Source: Desulfobulbaceae bacterium (GTDB lineage: Bacteria; Desulfobacterota; Desulfobulbia; Desulfobulbales; SURF-16). From it: DNA of 44,436 nt. This document shows positions 24,806 through 33,369 of this stretch, piece after piece (position 1 is the first letter of the stretch; every line of letters starts with the position of its first letter). The DNA lies in contig JAHLLM010000045.1 of the NCBI GenBank assembly GCA_020444175.1, positions 1 through 44,436 of the forward strand, read 5' to 3'. A program made the translations under genes and the position numbers. A model generated the notes under the pieces. That model was not told where the DNA came from. It saw only the letters and a list, made by a program, of their open reading frames with translations, and did no database searches.

Positions 24806-26200
24806 ATGGCTTATATACTCATAGTAGACGATGAACCTAAAATGAGGCACATCCTTAAAATCATGCTTGATCTTAAAGGACATACTACTGATCAGGCCCA
24901 GAATGGGATTGAAGCGCTGGAAATGTTAGAGGACAGGGCTTTCGACCTTGTTATTTCCGACATAAAAATGCCGGAAATGGATGGACTTTCTCTACTTGAC
25001 AGAATTCAGCATATGGAATCTCCCTGCCCGGTTATAATAATTACGGCTTTTGCCACCGTTGACTCGGCGGTCAACGCTATGAAAAGAGGAGCCGTTGATT
25101 ATATAACCAAACCATTTGATGAAGAAAAAATTATCATCACTGTGGAAAAAGCCATTGGCATTTCGCGAATTCTAGCAGAAAACAGAATGCTCAAAAATGA
25201 GCTTAAAAACCAGGATGAACAAAAAGAACTTGTATGTGCATCGGAACCAATGAAAAAATTGCTGACTACGGCGGTCAAGGTAGCCAGACAACCTGATACC
25301 ACAGTACTTATTACAGGCGAATCAGGCACAGGAAAGGAAGTAATCGCCAGATTTGTTCACAAAAAGAGCCCCAGAGCTGCAAAAAGATTTGTTGCGATTA
25401 ACTGTGCTGCCATTTCTCCAAACCTTGTAGAAAGCACTCTTTTCGGCCATGAAAAAGGAGCCTTTACTGGTGCCGACAAAAGAAAAGAAGGCGTTTTCGA
25501 ATATGCCGAAGGAGGGACCCTTTTTCTCGACGAAGTTGGAGATTTACCGCTGGAAGCCCAAGCAAAGCTCTTACGTGCCATGCAGGAAAAATCCATTCAG
25601 AGAGTGGGGGGAAACCAACAGATAAATATTGATCTACGGGTCATATGTGCCACGAACAGACAACTCATGCCATTGGTTGACGAGGGAAAATTCAGGCTGG
25701 ACCTTTATTACAGGATAAATGTTTTTCCCATCCACATCCCACCTCTTCGCGAAAGAAACGAAGCCATAATTCCTCTGGCCGAGCATTTTGTCAGGAAATT
25801 CATGGATAAAACCGGTGAAAACACCCTCCTAAGTTCCGGCGCCACAAGAATACTTCTCGCACACACTTGGCCGGGCAATGTCAGAGAACTTGCCAATGCT
25901 GTGGAAAGAGCTTGTATTCTTGCCGGTGATCCACCTGTAGTGGCTGAAGATCTAACTTTTCTTGAAACCGGGTTGAAAATTTCAGAAAAAGAATCGCAAT
26001 GGAAGCTGCCGAAAAATGGAATTTCACTTGAAGCCCTTGAAAGTGACTTGATTCGGCAAGCGGTTGAAATGACAGGAAACAACCAGAGTGCAGCAGCAAA
26101 ACTATTAGGTCTTTCGCGATCAAAATTCAGAACGAGGGTAAAGTCGATTACGAATTACGAATTACAACATACAAATCATGAACAGAAATCAATTAAATAG
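24806..26200 (+). CDS. NtrC-family sigma-54-dependent response regulator, 464 aa
   Basis: Response regulator that activates sigma-54 promoters when phosphorylated. The receiver domain (1-120) has the acidic pair DDE, phospho-acceptor Asp52 in [11 protein letters not shown], and a conserved TAF...K ([18 protein letters not shown]). The AAA+ domain (about 145-375) has Walker A GESGTGKE, the sigma-54 contact loop GAFTGA (218-223), Walker [12 protein letters not shown] and the arginine fingers of the family. A Fis-type helix-turn-helix ends the normal protein ([21 protein letters not shown]). The last residues, [17 protein letters not shown], come from a heptamer array that has run into the 3' end. 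Likely targets are the adjacent TonB receptor and perhaps its own operon. I did not find a convincing GG-N10-GC promoter nearby. Confidence 0.95.
   Translation: MAYILIVDDEPKMRHILKIMLDLKGHTTDQAQNGIEALEMLEDRAFDLVISDIKMPEMDGLSLLDRIQHMESPCPVIIITAFATVDSAVNAMKRGAVDYITKPFDEEKIIITVEKAIGISRILAENRMLKNELKNQDEQKELVCASEPMKKLLTTAVKVARQPDTTVLITGESGTGKEVIARFVHKKSPRAAKRFVAINCAAISPNLVESTLFGHEKGAFTGADKRKEGVFEYAEGGTLFLDEVGDLPLEAQAKLLRAMQEKSIQRVGGNQQINIDLRVICATNRQLMPLVDEGKFRLDLYYRINVFPIHIPPLRERNEAIIPLAEHFVRKFMDKTGENTLLSSGATRILLAHTWPGNVRELANAVERACILAGDPPVVAEDLTFLETGLKISEKESQWKLPKNGISLEALESDLIRQAVEMTGNNQSAAAKLLGLSRSKFRTRVKSITNYELQHTNHEQKSIK
26147..26167 (+). repeat. Heptamer array ATTACGA x3 inside the regulator's 3' end
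   Basis: Three adjoining 7-base units, ATTACGA, ATTACGA and ATTACAA, lie in the last codons of the response regulator. They encode part of a tail that other NtrC proteins lack. Period 7 is shared with the GTGAGGN arrays of the rfb region, but the unit differs. Confidence 0.55.
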
Positions 26201-26221
26201 GCCAGAGCATTATTGGAGATT

Positions 26222-26263
26222 ATAAATTGACATATGCAAATCAGTGAAGAGAAGTCAATTTAT
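26222..26263 (+). promoter_or_regulatory. 10-bp inverted repeat upstream of the TonB receptor
   Basis: ATAAATTGAC (26222-26231) and GTCAATTTAT (26254-26263) are a perfect inverted repeat with a 22-base spacer. It ends 39 bases before the chosen start of the receptor. It could be a binding site for a dimeric regulator, such as the NtrC-type protein just upstream, or a leader hairpin. Confidence 0.4.
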
Positions 26264-26302
26264 GCACCTTTAATTCGTAATTTCCGGTTCGAAAAAAATA
26301 TT

Positions 26303-28321
26303 ATGCGCATTTTCTACTTACATATCTCCACCTTGCTGGCATTTTTGCTTTGGCCTGTCACCGCTTTTGCGACCGACACGTCTTTGCTTTTTGTCGGTGA
26401 AGATATCTCCCTTCTTACTATTGCGTCCAGACGTGCAGAAAGTCCTGAAAGCGCTCCGGCCATTGCCCAGGTTGTTACCAGAGAAGAGATTGAAAGAAAT
26501 GGCGTCATGACACTCAGTGAAACCTTATCTCGATTACCCGGCTTCCATATGTCACCCAGCAATCCCGGCACAACCCCATACTTAAGAGGATTACCAAATA
26601 GTATACTCTTTCTCTATGACTCAGTGCATCTCACTTCAGATGCAGCAAAATCAGTTAATCCTCTCGACCTTGATCTTTCTCTGGACCATATACAGCGAAT
26701 TGAAGTAATCAGAGGCCCGGGCTCAGTACTTTGGGGACCGGATGCCTTTGCTGGAATTGTTAATATTGTCCCAAGGCGGGGAAGAGATATCGATGGTTTT
26801 GAATTCAAAGCATTTGGAGGTTCTACTGACAACGAAAAAAGAGGATCCTTGAGCTGGGGGAAAAATGCCGGTCTCTGGGAGGCATTTGTATCTATAAGTG
26901 CAAGCAACCTTGAGGCGCGTAATTCCAAATATAATGTTGTCAAGTTAACAGGATCTGACGGCAGACCCGTGCCTCCTGATGAACGAATGGGCTCAGATTC
27001 AGTTGATCACTCAAAATACATGGAAGCTGTTTTCAATTTCGCATGGCAAGACTATCTTCGCTTTTCAGGTCGCTGGTCGGATACCCAAAAAGAATATATC
27101 CTTGAAGACAGGGACAAGAATCTCACATGGCCGGCTTACACAGATAAACCTATGTGGTATTTACGACTTGAAGCTGAAAAAAAATTTGAATCATCAGCTC
27201 TCAGATTAAACGGCTATTACAACCAGCTCGATGAAAAAACAAGAGAGCTTGATCTTCCGCCTCTAGATAGGGAAAGTCATGTAAGCTACACAGAATTACT
27301 CTATGACAGAGAACTTTGGGGAGCAAACGGCATGCTCACCCTAGGCACCTCTTATCGGCATAATCAGATTAACGGTGCGGAAATAACCAAAGCCTATCCC
27401 CCAGACTTCTTTGAAGCAAACAACATACTTTTCCTGCCTAATGCTCAACAAAAAGACTTCAGTACATCAATGTTCTCTGCCTTCGGACAGCTGAAACGCC
27501 ATTGGAATCACTTTGATACATGGTGTGGTTTGCGTTTAACCGACCACGACGAATATGATGTTGAACTAAGTCCCAATGTCGGTTTGATCTGGTCTCCATC
27601 ACTTAGCTGGAACCTTAAAATGTTGTATGGCACTTCATATCGAACACCATATGCAAGGCAACTTGTCGGCAGAGATGATCTTGAGCCGGAGGAAATTCAG
27701 AATCTGAGCGCAAGCCTTATATGGAGAGCAACGCCTGCTGTCAGATTTACAACAACAACGTTCTGGGACCAGATAAAACATCAAACCACGCAGGATCCGT
27801 ATTATGGCGGCCTCTCCGACCCAACCACTCAAGATCTATATGGGTTAGAGTTTGAAGTATTATGGAAAATTGCTTCAAATGTAAGATTCCAGGCCAATGC
27901 CACAGTATTTACCCATACTGGTGATGAGGAAACGTATACTTATTATGCCTACACTCTTGATGATGGAGAATGGATACTAAAACCTTGGATTTCCTGGGAC
28001 ATCCCTTTTGAGACAGGACCCAAAAGCATGATGAATGCCAGTTTAAACTGGTCACCTACCATAAATACTAAGATTTCCATTAACATGAAATATGAATCAT
28101 CATGGGACTATACATATGACAAGGGGAGTCAAAAGAGAAACGTCCCATCAAATCTCTTAATCGATGCAACCCTGACAGTCAGTGACTTATGGCAACCAGG
28201 AATCGACCTGCAGCTATCCATTAAAAACATACTGGATAACAGATTCGACGCAAGAGGAACTTACGGCCCCATAGATTCTACTCCTCTTAATGCCTATTTG
28301 GGAATTAAGTGGCGATTTTAA
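26303..28321 (+). CDS. TonB-dependent outer-membrane receptor, 672 aa
   Basis: Outer-membrane 22-strand barrel with plug, for high-affinity uptake of a scarce ligand (for example siderophore, cobalamin or metal complex). The ATG at 26303 is chosen because it starts a Sec signal peptide (MRIFYLHISTLLAFLLWPVT, then AFAT). Starting at 26234 would put a hydrophilic 23-residue extension in front of it and begin inside an inverted repeat. The plug domain is clear: IAQVVTREEIERNGVMTLSE, RLPGF, IQRIEVIRGPGSVLWGPDAF, AGIVNIVPR. The barrel ends LGIKWRF with the terminal Phe needed for BAM assembly. A typical TonB box is not obvious. It closes a four-gene cluster with a binding protein, kinase and regulator, which suggests ligand-induced expression. 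The ligand is not evident. Confidence 0.92.
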   Translation: MRIFYLHISTLLAFLLWPVTAFATDTSLLFVGEDISLLTIASRRAESPESAPAIAQVVTREEIERNGVMTLSETLSRLPGFHMSPSNPGTTPYLRGLPNSILFLYDSVHLTSDAAKSVNPLDLDLSLDHIQRIEVIRGPGSVLWGPDAFAGIVNIVPRRGRDIDGFEFKAFGGSTDNEKRGSLSWGKNAGLWEAFVSISASNLEARNSKYNVVKLTGSDGRPVPPDERMGSDSVDHSKYMEAVFNFAWQDYLRFSGRWSDTQKEYILEDRDKNLTWPAYTDKPMWYLRLEAEKKFESSALRLNGYYNQLDEKTRELDLPPLDRESHVSYTELLYDRELWGANGMLTLGTSYRHNQINGAEITKAYPPDFFEANNILFLPNAQQKDFSTSMFSAFGQLKRHWNHFDTWCGLRLTDHDEYDVELSPNVGLIWSPSLSWNLKMLYGTSYRTPYARQLVGRDDLEPEEIQNLSASLIWRATPAVRFTTTTFWDQIKHQTTQDPYYGGLSDPTTQDLYGLEFEVLWKIASNVRFQANATVFTHTGDEETYTYYAYTLDDGEWILKPWISWDIPFETGPKSMMNASLNWSPTINTKISINMKYESSWDYTYDKGSQKRNVPSNLLIDATLTVSDLWQPGIDLQLSIKNILDNRFDARGTYGPIDSTPLNAYLGIKWRF

Positions 28322-28375
28322 CACTAACCCAACAAAAAAAACCAATGCATTACAACCTTTTGTTATTGTCTAAAA

Positions 28376-29980
28376 ATGACTATATCGGTATTGAACAGTA
28401 GACTTCAGAATGCGCAACAGCTTGCTCAATCAGCCCAAAACACCGAATTCCTCTTCTCTTGCCGTCAAATAATTACTGACTTTGGCAAAGACAAGGATGC
28501 ACTGTTAAAAGTAGGAGCTCTGTTGTTTAATTTTGGCTTCCACTCCGATGCAGCTATATGTTTTAAGCATATTTGCAACATTTCTCCAAATGATCTACGC
28601 CCTCTTGTAAATCTTGCCAATATTGCACGTGAGACAGGAGATCATTCTGAATCTCGGCGTCTTTACTCATTTCTCCTCGAAAAATTACCTGACAACAAAA
28701 TTATCCGACGCAATGTTCTTGTTTCTCTTGAATATGACCCTAATGCATCTGATCTGCTTCGCAAAGAAAGAGCTGGATTGTGGGGCGAATGGGCTGTTGC
28801 TCAGGCAGGTGGGCCAATGGAGCGACCATCAATTATCCCAACAAATGGTCGCCCACTAAAAGTAGGCTATCTTTCTGCAGATTTTTGTCAACATACAGTA
28901 GGACTTTTTGTAAAAGATGTTATTGCCTCCCATGACCGTGAGCGGTTTATCCCGTATTCATACAGTGCCGGAACTATCCATGACTGGGTAACCAAGAGTA
29001 TTAAAGAAAACTCTCAATTTCGTGACATTGCCCAATTCAACGATACCAAGACAGCAAATATTATCAGAGGGGATAAGATTGACATCCTTATAGATCTTTC
29101 CGGCCACACTGCCGGATCCCGCCTGACCGTTTTTGCGCTCAGACCGGCTCCTTTACAGGTGAGCTGGCTTGGCTACTTTTCCACAACAGGCTTACCTGTT
29201 ATGGATGCGGTACTGCTTGATAAGTGGCATGCCCCTGAATGGATGGATAAACAGTTCATCGAACCAATTGTACGCATACCTGCAGGGCGTTTTTGCTACA
29301 CCCCAGTTCCTTTCGCACCGGAAGTCGCACCACTGCCTTACATAACCAATAAGTATATTACCTTTGGTTCATTCAATAATACTGCAAAATATAATGACAG
29401 CGTTTTTAAGGTCTGGGCGAAAATTTTACGCAAAGTGAAAAACAGTCGACTCATTCTTAAATGGAAAAGTTTTAATGATGAAGGACTACAAAAGACAACC
29501 CTCAAAAAATTTGCGAGATTAGGCATTGCTTCGGAAAGGATTGAATTAAGGCCAGCTTCCTTCCATGTCAAACTATTAGAAGAATACGGAGATATTGACA
29601 TAGCTCTTGACCCTTTCCCTTTCACTGGAGGATTAACAAGCTGTGAAGCACTCTATATGGGAGTTCCAATTATTACATTACCCCAAAGCCGTGTGGTGAG
29701 TCGACAGACATATGCTTTTCTTTCAACAATTGGTATTCCTGAACTGGCAGCCAATGATGAGGATAGTTATACCTTTAAAGCCGTAGATCTTGCATTTGAT
29801 ATTGACCGCCTATGCAAATACAGGTCAGGTCTTCGTAAAAGAATGAAAGATTCACCACTCTGCAACACAATTAATTTTACAAAGTCTTTTGAAAAAACTC
29901 TTTTGAAGATAACAAGAAATAGATTCAAAGATTGTATATGTCGCCAAAAGAAGACAAAAACAACTCGACATAGTCAATAA
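28376..29980 (+). CDS. SPINDLY-family O-GlcNAc transferase-like glycosyltransferase, 534 aa
   Basis: Glycosyltransferase family 41 protein. The N-terminal 120 residues contain TPR-like helices (ALLFNFGFHSDAAICFKHI, LVNLANIARETGDHSESRRL). The catalytic part shows the GT41 landmarks in order: LKVGYLSADFCQHTVGLFV (with the conserved His), DILIDLSGHTAGSRLTVFALRPAPLQVSWLGY (quoted in pieces: DLSGHTAG, RPAPLQVSWLGY), YITFGSFNNTAKYNDSVFKV and DPFPFTGGLTSCEALYMGVP. Bacterial members are thought to attach sugars to proteins in the cytoplasm, and some modify surface or flagellar proteins. TPRs usually choose the protein substrate. It lies 500 bases upstream of the riboswitch-controlled fibronectin/DUF4214 protein on the same strand, which makes that protein a candidate substrate. 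The Arg/Lys-rich last residues look extra. Confidence 0.9.
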   Translation: MTISVLNSRLQNAQQLAQSAQNTEFLFSCRQIITDFGKDKDALLKVGALLFNFGFHSDAAICFKHICNISPNDLRPLVNLANIARETGDHSESRRLYSFLLEKLPDNKIIRRNVLVSLEYDPNASDLLRKERAGLWGEWAVAQAGGPMERPSIIPTNGRPLKVGYLSADFCQHTVGLFVKDVIASHDRERFIPYSYSAGTIHDWVTKSIKENSQFRDIAQFNDTKTANIIRGDKIDILIDLSGHTAGSRLTVFALRPAPLQVSWLGYFSTTGLPVMDAVLLDKWHAPEWMDKQFIEPIVRIPAGRFCYTPVPFAPEVAPLPYITNKYITFGSFNNTAKYNDSVFKVWAKILRKVKNSRLILKWKSFNDEGLQKTTLKKFARLGIASERIELRPASFHVKLLEEYGDIDIALDPFPFTGGLTSCEALYMGVPIITLPQSRVVSRQTYAFLSTIGIPELAANDEDSYTFKAVDLAFDIDRLCKYRSGLRKRMKDSPLCNTINFTKSFEKTLLKITRNRFKDCICRQKKTKTTRHSQ

Positions 29981-30251
29981 AAACAAAAAACAGAAAAAAT
30001 TTGCAAAATCTTTTTATATTAACGATACTTAGAGAATTTTTAAGTCAAATCATTCAGACATTCTGTCTCTTAAAATAGACACAAGCAGAAATTACGAACC
30101 AAATAAATATAAATGGAAAGGACAATGCTGCAAATACTTTAACATTTTAAGTATTCTACTTAATTTTTTATAAAAAATATTCCACTCAAAAAGATAGACA
30201 TTCTTCTCAAAAGAAAATTGACATGTTTTTTTTGCAACAAAAACAGAATGT

Positions 30252-30257
30252 TATAAT
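30252..30257 (+). promoter_or_regulatory. Candidate -10 box of the riboswitch transcript
   Basis: A perfect TATAAT lies about 80 bases upstream of the riboswitch in very A/T-rich DNA. No good -35 is found at the usual distance: TTGACA at 30218-30223 is 28 bases away. The transcript probably starts near 30264. Confidence 0.35.
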
Positions 30258-30335
30258 AAAAACTAAAAAAATTCCCAAAAAAAAGCAAGACAGGAACAAA
30301 CTTTGCTTAATAAGTTAGTTATAAAAAAACTTGTA

Positions 30336-30424
30336 AAAAGGCAAATCGTTCGAAAGATCGAGACGCAAAACCATCGGCCTACGTTTCTTAAACCCAGAAA
30401 TAAGGTAGCGAGGTTGCCGGGTAG
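30336..30424 (+). promoter_or_regulatory. GEMM-I cyclic-dinucleotide (c-di-GMP) riboswitch
   Basis: The conserved GEMM-I blocks occur in order and spacing: GGCAAA (30340-30345), a hairpin closed by the GAAA tetraloop (CGAAAG, 30351-30356), GACGCAAA (30362-30369), GGCCTA (30377-30382), then the tetraloop-receptor arm GGTAGCGAGGTTGCC (30404-30418). The 51-base remainder to the ATG holds competing short stems (ATCAG/CTGAT and CAGCA/TGCTG) and the ribosome-binding site AAAAGGTG at 30463-30470. It lacks a T-run, so control is more likely at translation. GEMM-I RNAs bind c-di-GMP; a subset in Geobacter-like bacteria prefers cGAMP, and I cannot decide between these by eye. Confidence 0.92.
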
Positions 30425-30475
30425 GATCAGCACTATACAACTGATGCTGCTAGGCATAAGCTAAAAGGTGCAAAA

Positions 30476-31780
30476 ATGATCCGAAACAAACTTACTCATA
30501 CCAAAGTCCTCATCATCATTCTCTCAATTTTCTGTATCAATACCGAATCTATTTACGCCTCCTGTGAAGCTAACTTTAGTTGGCTCCCTAACTCAGAACC
30601 CGATATTGATGGTTACAGAATTTATTATGGTACAGAAGCTGGGGTATATATTGATTATAAAGATATTGAAACACCTGTCATAGTAGATGGCAGAGTAACT
30701 GGACGTATTTCAAATTTAAATCCAGGTGAATCATATTTTTTTAGCGCAACAGCCTATAATACTGATAACCTTGAAAGTGATTTTTCCGATGAAATATCTT
30801 GGACTTGTCCCAGCGAAGTTGTAGAGGAGCCTGTTGTAGAGGAACCTGTTGTAGAGGAGCCTGTTGTAGAGGAGCCTGTTGTAGAGGAACCTGTTGTAGA
30901 GGAACCTGTTGTAGAGGAACCTGTTGTAGAGGAACCTGTTGTTGCAGCACCAGTTGTTATACCCAATGTTGTTGTTGAAGAAACTGTAGTTGAAGAGCCT
31001 GTTGGTGAGGATATTGTTGTCGAATATCTTGCTGAAGATGTTGTTGAGGAAGAAGACAATGTGGTTCAGGTTGAAAACTTTATAACGCGATTTTATGAAG
31101 AATGTCTGTATCGTTCCCCTGATATAGATGGGTTGGACACTTGGACAGAAGCATTATTAACCGGCACCTTAAGTGCAACTGTGGTAGCGGAACGTTTTAT
31201 TTTTAGTAATGAATTTACAAATCTTAATACTACAAATGAAGAATTTGTGACAACATTATATAAAACTTTCTTTAATCGTGATCCGGATACTTCAGGATAT
31301 GACGCTTGGGTAAATTCCTTAAACAGTGGCGAAAAAAGTCGTGAAGATGCTTTAAATGGTTTTACATCATCAACAGAGTTTAAAGCTTTATGCAATTCTT
31401 TTGGGATAACACAACAACCCCAAGGATCTCTTATAGAACAATTCGTAACCCGATTTTACGAAGAATGCCTTGGAAGACAACCAGATCAAGAAGGGTTTAC
31501 AAACTGGGTTAATTCATTAGTAAACGGTTATTATACAGGCGCAGATTTAGCCGAAAAGTTCATTTTCAGTAACGAATTCGAAAATTTCAACACATCAAAT
31601 GAAGAATATATTACGATTTTATACACAGCTTTTTTTAATCGTACAGCTGACACAAAAGAACTTCAAGCATGGATAAATGTATTAAATAATGGTTCTAGCC
31701 GAGAAGAAGTCCTTAATGGCTTTGTTGCTTCCAGCGAATTTATAGCTCTTTGTGATTCTTTTGGAATCCAGAATAAATAG
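30476..31780 (+). CDS. Secreted fibronectin-III / EPVVE-repeat / double-DUF4214 protein, 434 aa
   Basis: Probable surface adhesin or matrix protein. A Sec signal peptide (about 1-27, ending IYAS) leads into a fibronectin type III domain (NSEPDIDGYRIYYGTEAG... ISNLNPGESYFFSATAYN) of about 85 residues. A stalk of eight exact VVEEP repeats and further acidic VVEE-type residues follows. The C-terminal half holds two DUF4214 tandems, each with two subunits: FYEECLYRSPDIDGLDTW with FFNRDPDTSGYDAW, and FYEECLGRQPDQEGFTNW with FFNRTADTKELQAW. Each tandem has one Cys in FYEEC and one in F(K/I)ALC, a possible disulfide pair. It ends SFGIQNK. Translation is probably controlled by the GEMM-I riboswitch in its leader, so it should respond to the motile-to-sessile signal. 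A strong terminator follows. Confidence 0.9.
   Translation: MIRNKLTHTKVLIIILSIFCINTESIYASCEANFSWLPNSEPDIDGYRIYYGTEAGVYIDYKDIETPVIVDGRVTGRISNLNPGESYFFSATAYNTDNLESDFSDEISWTCPSEVVEEPVVEEPVVEEPVVEEPVVEEPVVEEPVVEEPVVEEPVVAAPVVIPNVVVEETVVEEPVGEDIVVEYLAEDVVEEEDNVVQVENFITRFYEECLYRSPDIDGLDTWTEALLTGTLSATVVAERFIFSNEFTNLNTTNEEFVTTLYKTFFNRDPDTSGYDAWVNSLNSGEKSREDALNGFTSSTEFKALCNSFGITQQPQGSLIEQFVTRFYEECLGRQPDQEGFTNWVNSLVNGYYTGADLAEKFIFSNEFENFNTSNEEYITILYTAFFNRTADTKELQAWINVLNNGSSREEVLNGFVASSEFIALCDSFGIQNK
30818..30937 (+). repeat. Eight tandem 15-bp repeats encoding VVEEP
   Basis: Eight in-frame units of GTTGTAGAGGARCCT (R = A or G) lie head to tail. Only the one A/G position varies, so the array is young or kept homogeneous. 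Copy-number change would lengthen or shorten the protein stalk by five residues without a frameshift. Confidence 0.9.
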
Positions 31781-31802
31781 CAAGAAAAAAAGAATTCAAT
31801 AC

Positions 31803-31838
31803 TAAAAAGCCGGTCTCGATAGAGACCGGCTTTTTAGT
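31803..31838. terminator. Bidirectional terminator between convergent genes
   Basis: A perfect stem AAAAAGCCGGTCTC / GAGACCGGCTTTTT with a short loop has an A-run on one side and a T-run on the other, so it can stop transcription from both the DUF4214 gene (plus) and the oxidoreductase (minus). Confidence 0.93.
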
Positions 31839-31873
31839 ATTTTTATACATAACTTTTCATTCAGATCAAAAAA

Positions 31874-33352
31874 TTACGTATCGGGAGCAGAAATATCTGA
31901 ACAAGGATCACAGGCGGAACCTTTCAGTTGGAAAAACAACTTTAAACCCTTTTTCACCGTACTGGAAAATATCTTTGGCGAAAAATAACTTCCCGCCACC
32001 CTCTTGTTGATTTCAGCCAAAGTTGGATAGGGATGAATTGCCCCTGCCAGTGTGCTCAACTTTGTTTTGCCGTTTAAAATTGCCACCCACTCACTGATGA
32101 GTTCGCCGGCATGGGGACCGCAGATCTGTACACCAATGGGTTTTTCCTTTTCATCCAGGATCATTTTTATTCTACCGACCTTTTCGCCTTCAGCAAGGCT
32201 GCGGTCATTGCCATTGAACTCCTCGCTCCAGATCTGGTAATCAATACCAGCCTTCTTTGCAGCCTTTTCATTCAGACCGATACTGGCAAGCTCAGGATCG
32301 GAATAGGTGCACCAAGGCATCCAGGTATAATCCGCCTTGCGGGGCAGATGAAAAATTGCATTGCTGACAACGATGCCTCCTTCGTACCCTGCGGCATGGG
32401 TAAACTGAAAACTGCCGTTGATATCGCCGGGCGCATAGATATGTTTATGGTTGGTGCGCAGTCTGTTGTCAACGGCAATGCCTCGCTTATCATGGATGAG
32501 ATCAATGTCATCAAGACCAAAACCTTCCGTGTTGGGAGAGCGGCCCAGGGCGACAAGCAGGGTATCGACCTGCAGATTTACCTCTCGCCCTTCGGCATCC
32601 GTAATATGAACCTCACGTTTTCCATTCAGGTTCCGCGTGGCATTCACCTTGGCATTGAGATAAAAGGTAACCCCTTCCTCAGCCATAACCTGCATGACAA
32701 GGTCTGCCATATCCTTATCCTCCTTACTGAGGATCTGACCGCTTCTCTGGATAACAAAAACCCTCGTTCCCAGACGATTAAAGGCCTGGGCCATTTCGAT
32801 GGCAATGGGACCCGCTCCAAAAATGACCATGGCCCGGGGCAGTGAATCCAGATAGAAAATCTCCTTATTGGTGATATAAGGCGTTGTATCCAGTCCGTGA
32901 ATGGGTGGGGGTGCAGGAGATGACCCTGTGGCAATAACCCAGGATTTAGCTGAGACATGTTTGCCGTTTAAGGCAACCGAATGTTCATCAATAAAACGAG
33001 GGGAACCGAATTCAACTTTGGCCCCAAGTTTACAGAAGCGCTCAACAGAATCATGTTTCTGGATGGTTGCAATGACCGACTTGATCCTTTCCCTCACCTT
33101 GGAGAAATCAACAGGTGGCACATCCAGCTCAGGCAGACCGTAACGCGTTGCCATTTTCATGGATTGATAAACCTTCGCAGATTTTATCAACGTTTTACTG
33201 GGCACACATCCAAAATGAAGACAGTCTCCTCCAAGTTCAGGCTCTTTTTCAATCAAGAGTGTTTTGGCTCCAAGTTGTGCCGCACCGGACGTAGCGGTGA
33301 GTCCGGCAGCGCCGCCACCAATTACACCAAGATCAAAATCAAATTTTGTCAT
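31874..33352 (-). CDS. FAD-dependent pyridine nucleotide-disulfide oxidoreductase (MerA/Lpd-like), 492 aa
   Basis: Class I flavoprotein disulfide reductase. It has an FAD-binding GGGAAGLTATSGAAQLG, the redox pair in GGDCLHFGCVPSKTL, an NAD(P)-binding motif VIFGAGPIAIEMAQAFNRLG, a second FAD motif TNHKHIYAPGDINGSFQFTHAA, and a dimer-interface HPYPTLAEINK with the catalytic His. The family includes dihydrolipoamide dehydrogenase and mercuric reductase. There is no N-terminal HMA domain and no MerA C-terminal Cys pair of the usual kind; the tail CDPCSDISAPDT has CxxC near its end. The substrate is unknown. GGAG lies at a good distance from the ATG. Repeat A copy 3 begins only 18 bases upstream, so the element must supply or displace the promoter. 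Genes of this kind often adjoin a TVP38-type membrane protein, which here lies 1.4 kb upstream, beyond the RAYT insertion. Confidence 0.87.
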   Translation of the reverse strand: MTKFDFDLGVIGGGAAGLTATSGAAQLGAKTLLIEKEPELGGDCLHFGCVPSKTLIKSAKVYQSMKMATRYGLPELDVPPVDFSKVRERIKSVIATIQKHDSVERFCKLGAKVEFGSPRFIDEHSVALNGKHVSAKSWVIATGSSPAPPPIHGLDTTPYITNKEIFYLDSLPRAMVIFGAGPIAIEMAQAFNRLGTRVFVIQRSGQILSKEDKDMADLVMQVMAEEGVTFYLNAKVNATRNLNGKREVHITDAEGREVNLQVDTLLVALGRSPNTEGFGLDDIDLIHDKRGIAVDNRLRTNHKHIYAPGDINGSFQFTHAAGYEGGIVVSNAIFHLPRKADYTWMPWCTYSDPELASIGLNEKAAKKAGIDYQIWSEEFNGNDRSLAEGEKVGRIKMILDEKEKPIGVQICGPHAGELISEWVAILNGKTKLSTLAGAIHPYPTLAEINKRVAGSYFSPKIFSSTVKKGLKLFFQLKGSACDPCSDISAPDT

Positions 33353-33369
33353 TTCTCATCTCCGACTTT

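Noticed and set aside
30081-30257. Sigma-70 promoter using TTGACA at 30218-30223
   Set aside because: The distance to TATAAT is 28 bases, too long for a normal promoter; only the -10 is kept as a weak candidate.
31874-33352. Calling the flavoprotein mercuric reductase
   Set aside because: The general fold and redox pair fit several enzymes. There is no HMA domain, no mer genes nearby, and the C-terminal Cys arrangement is not the standard one.
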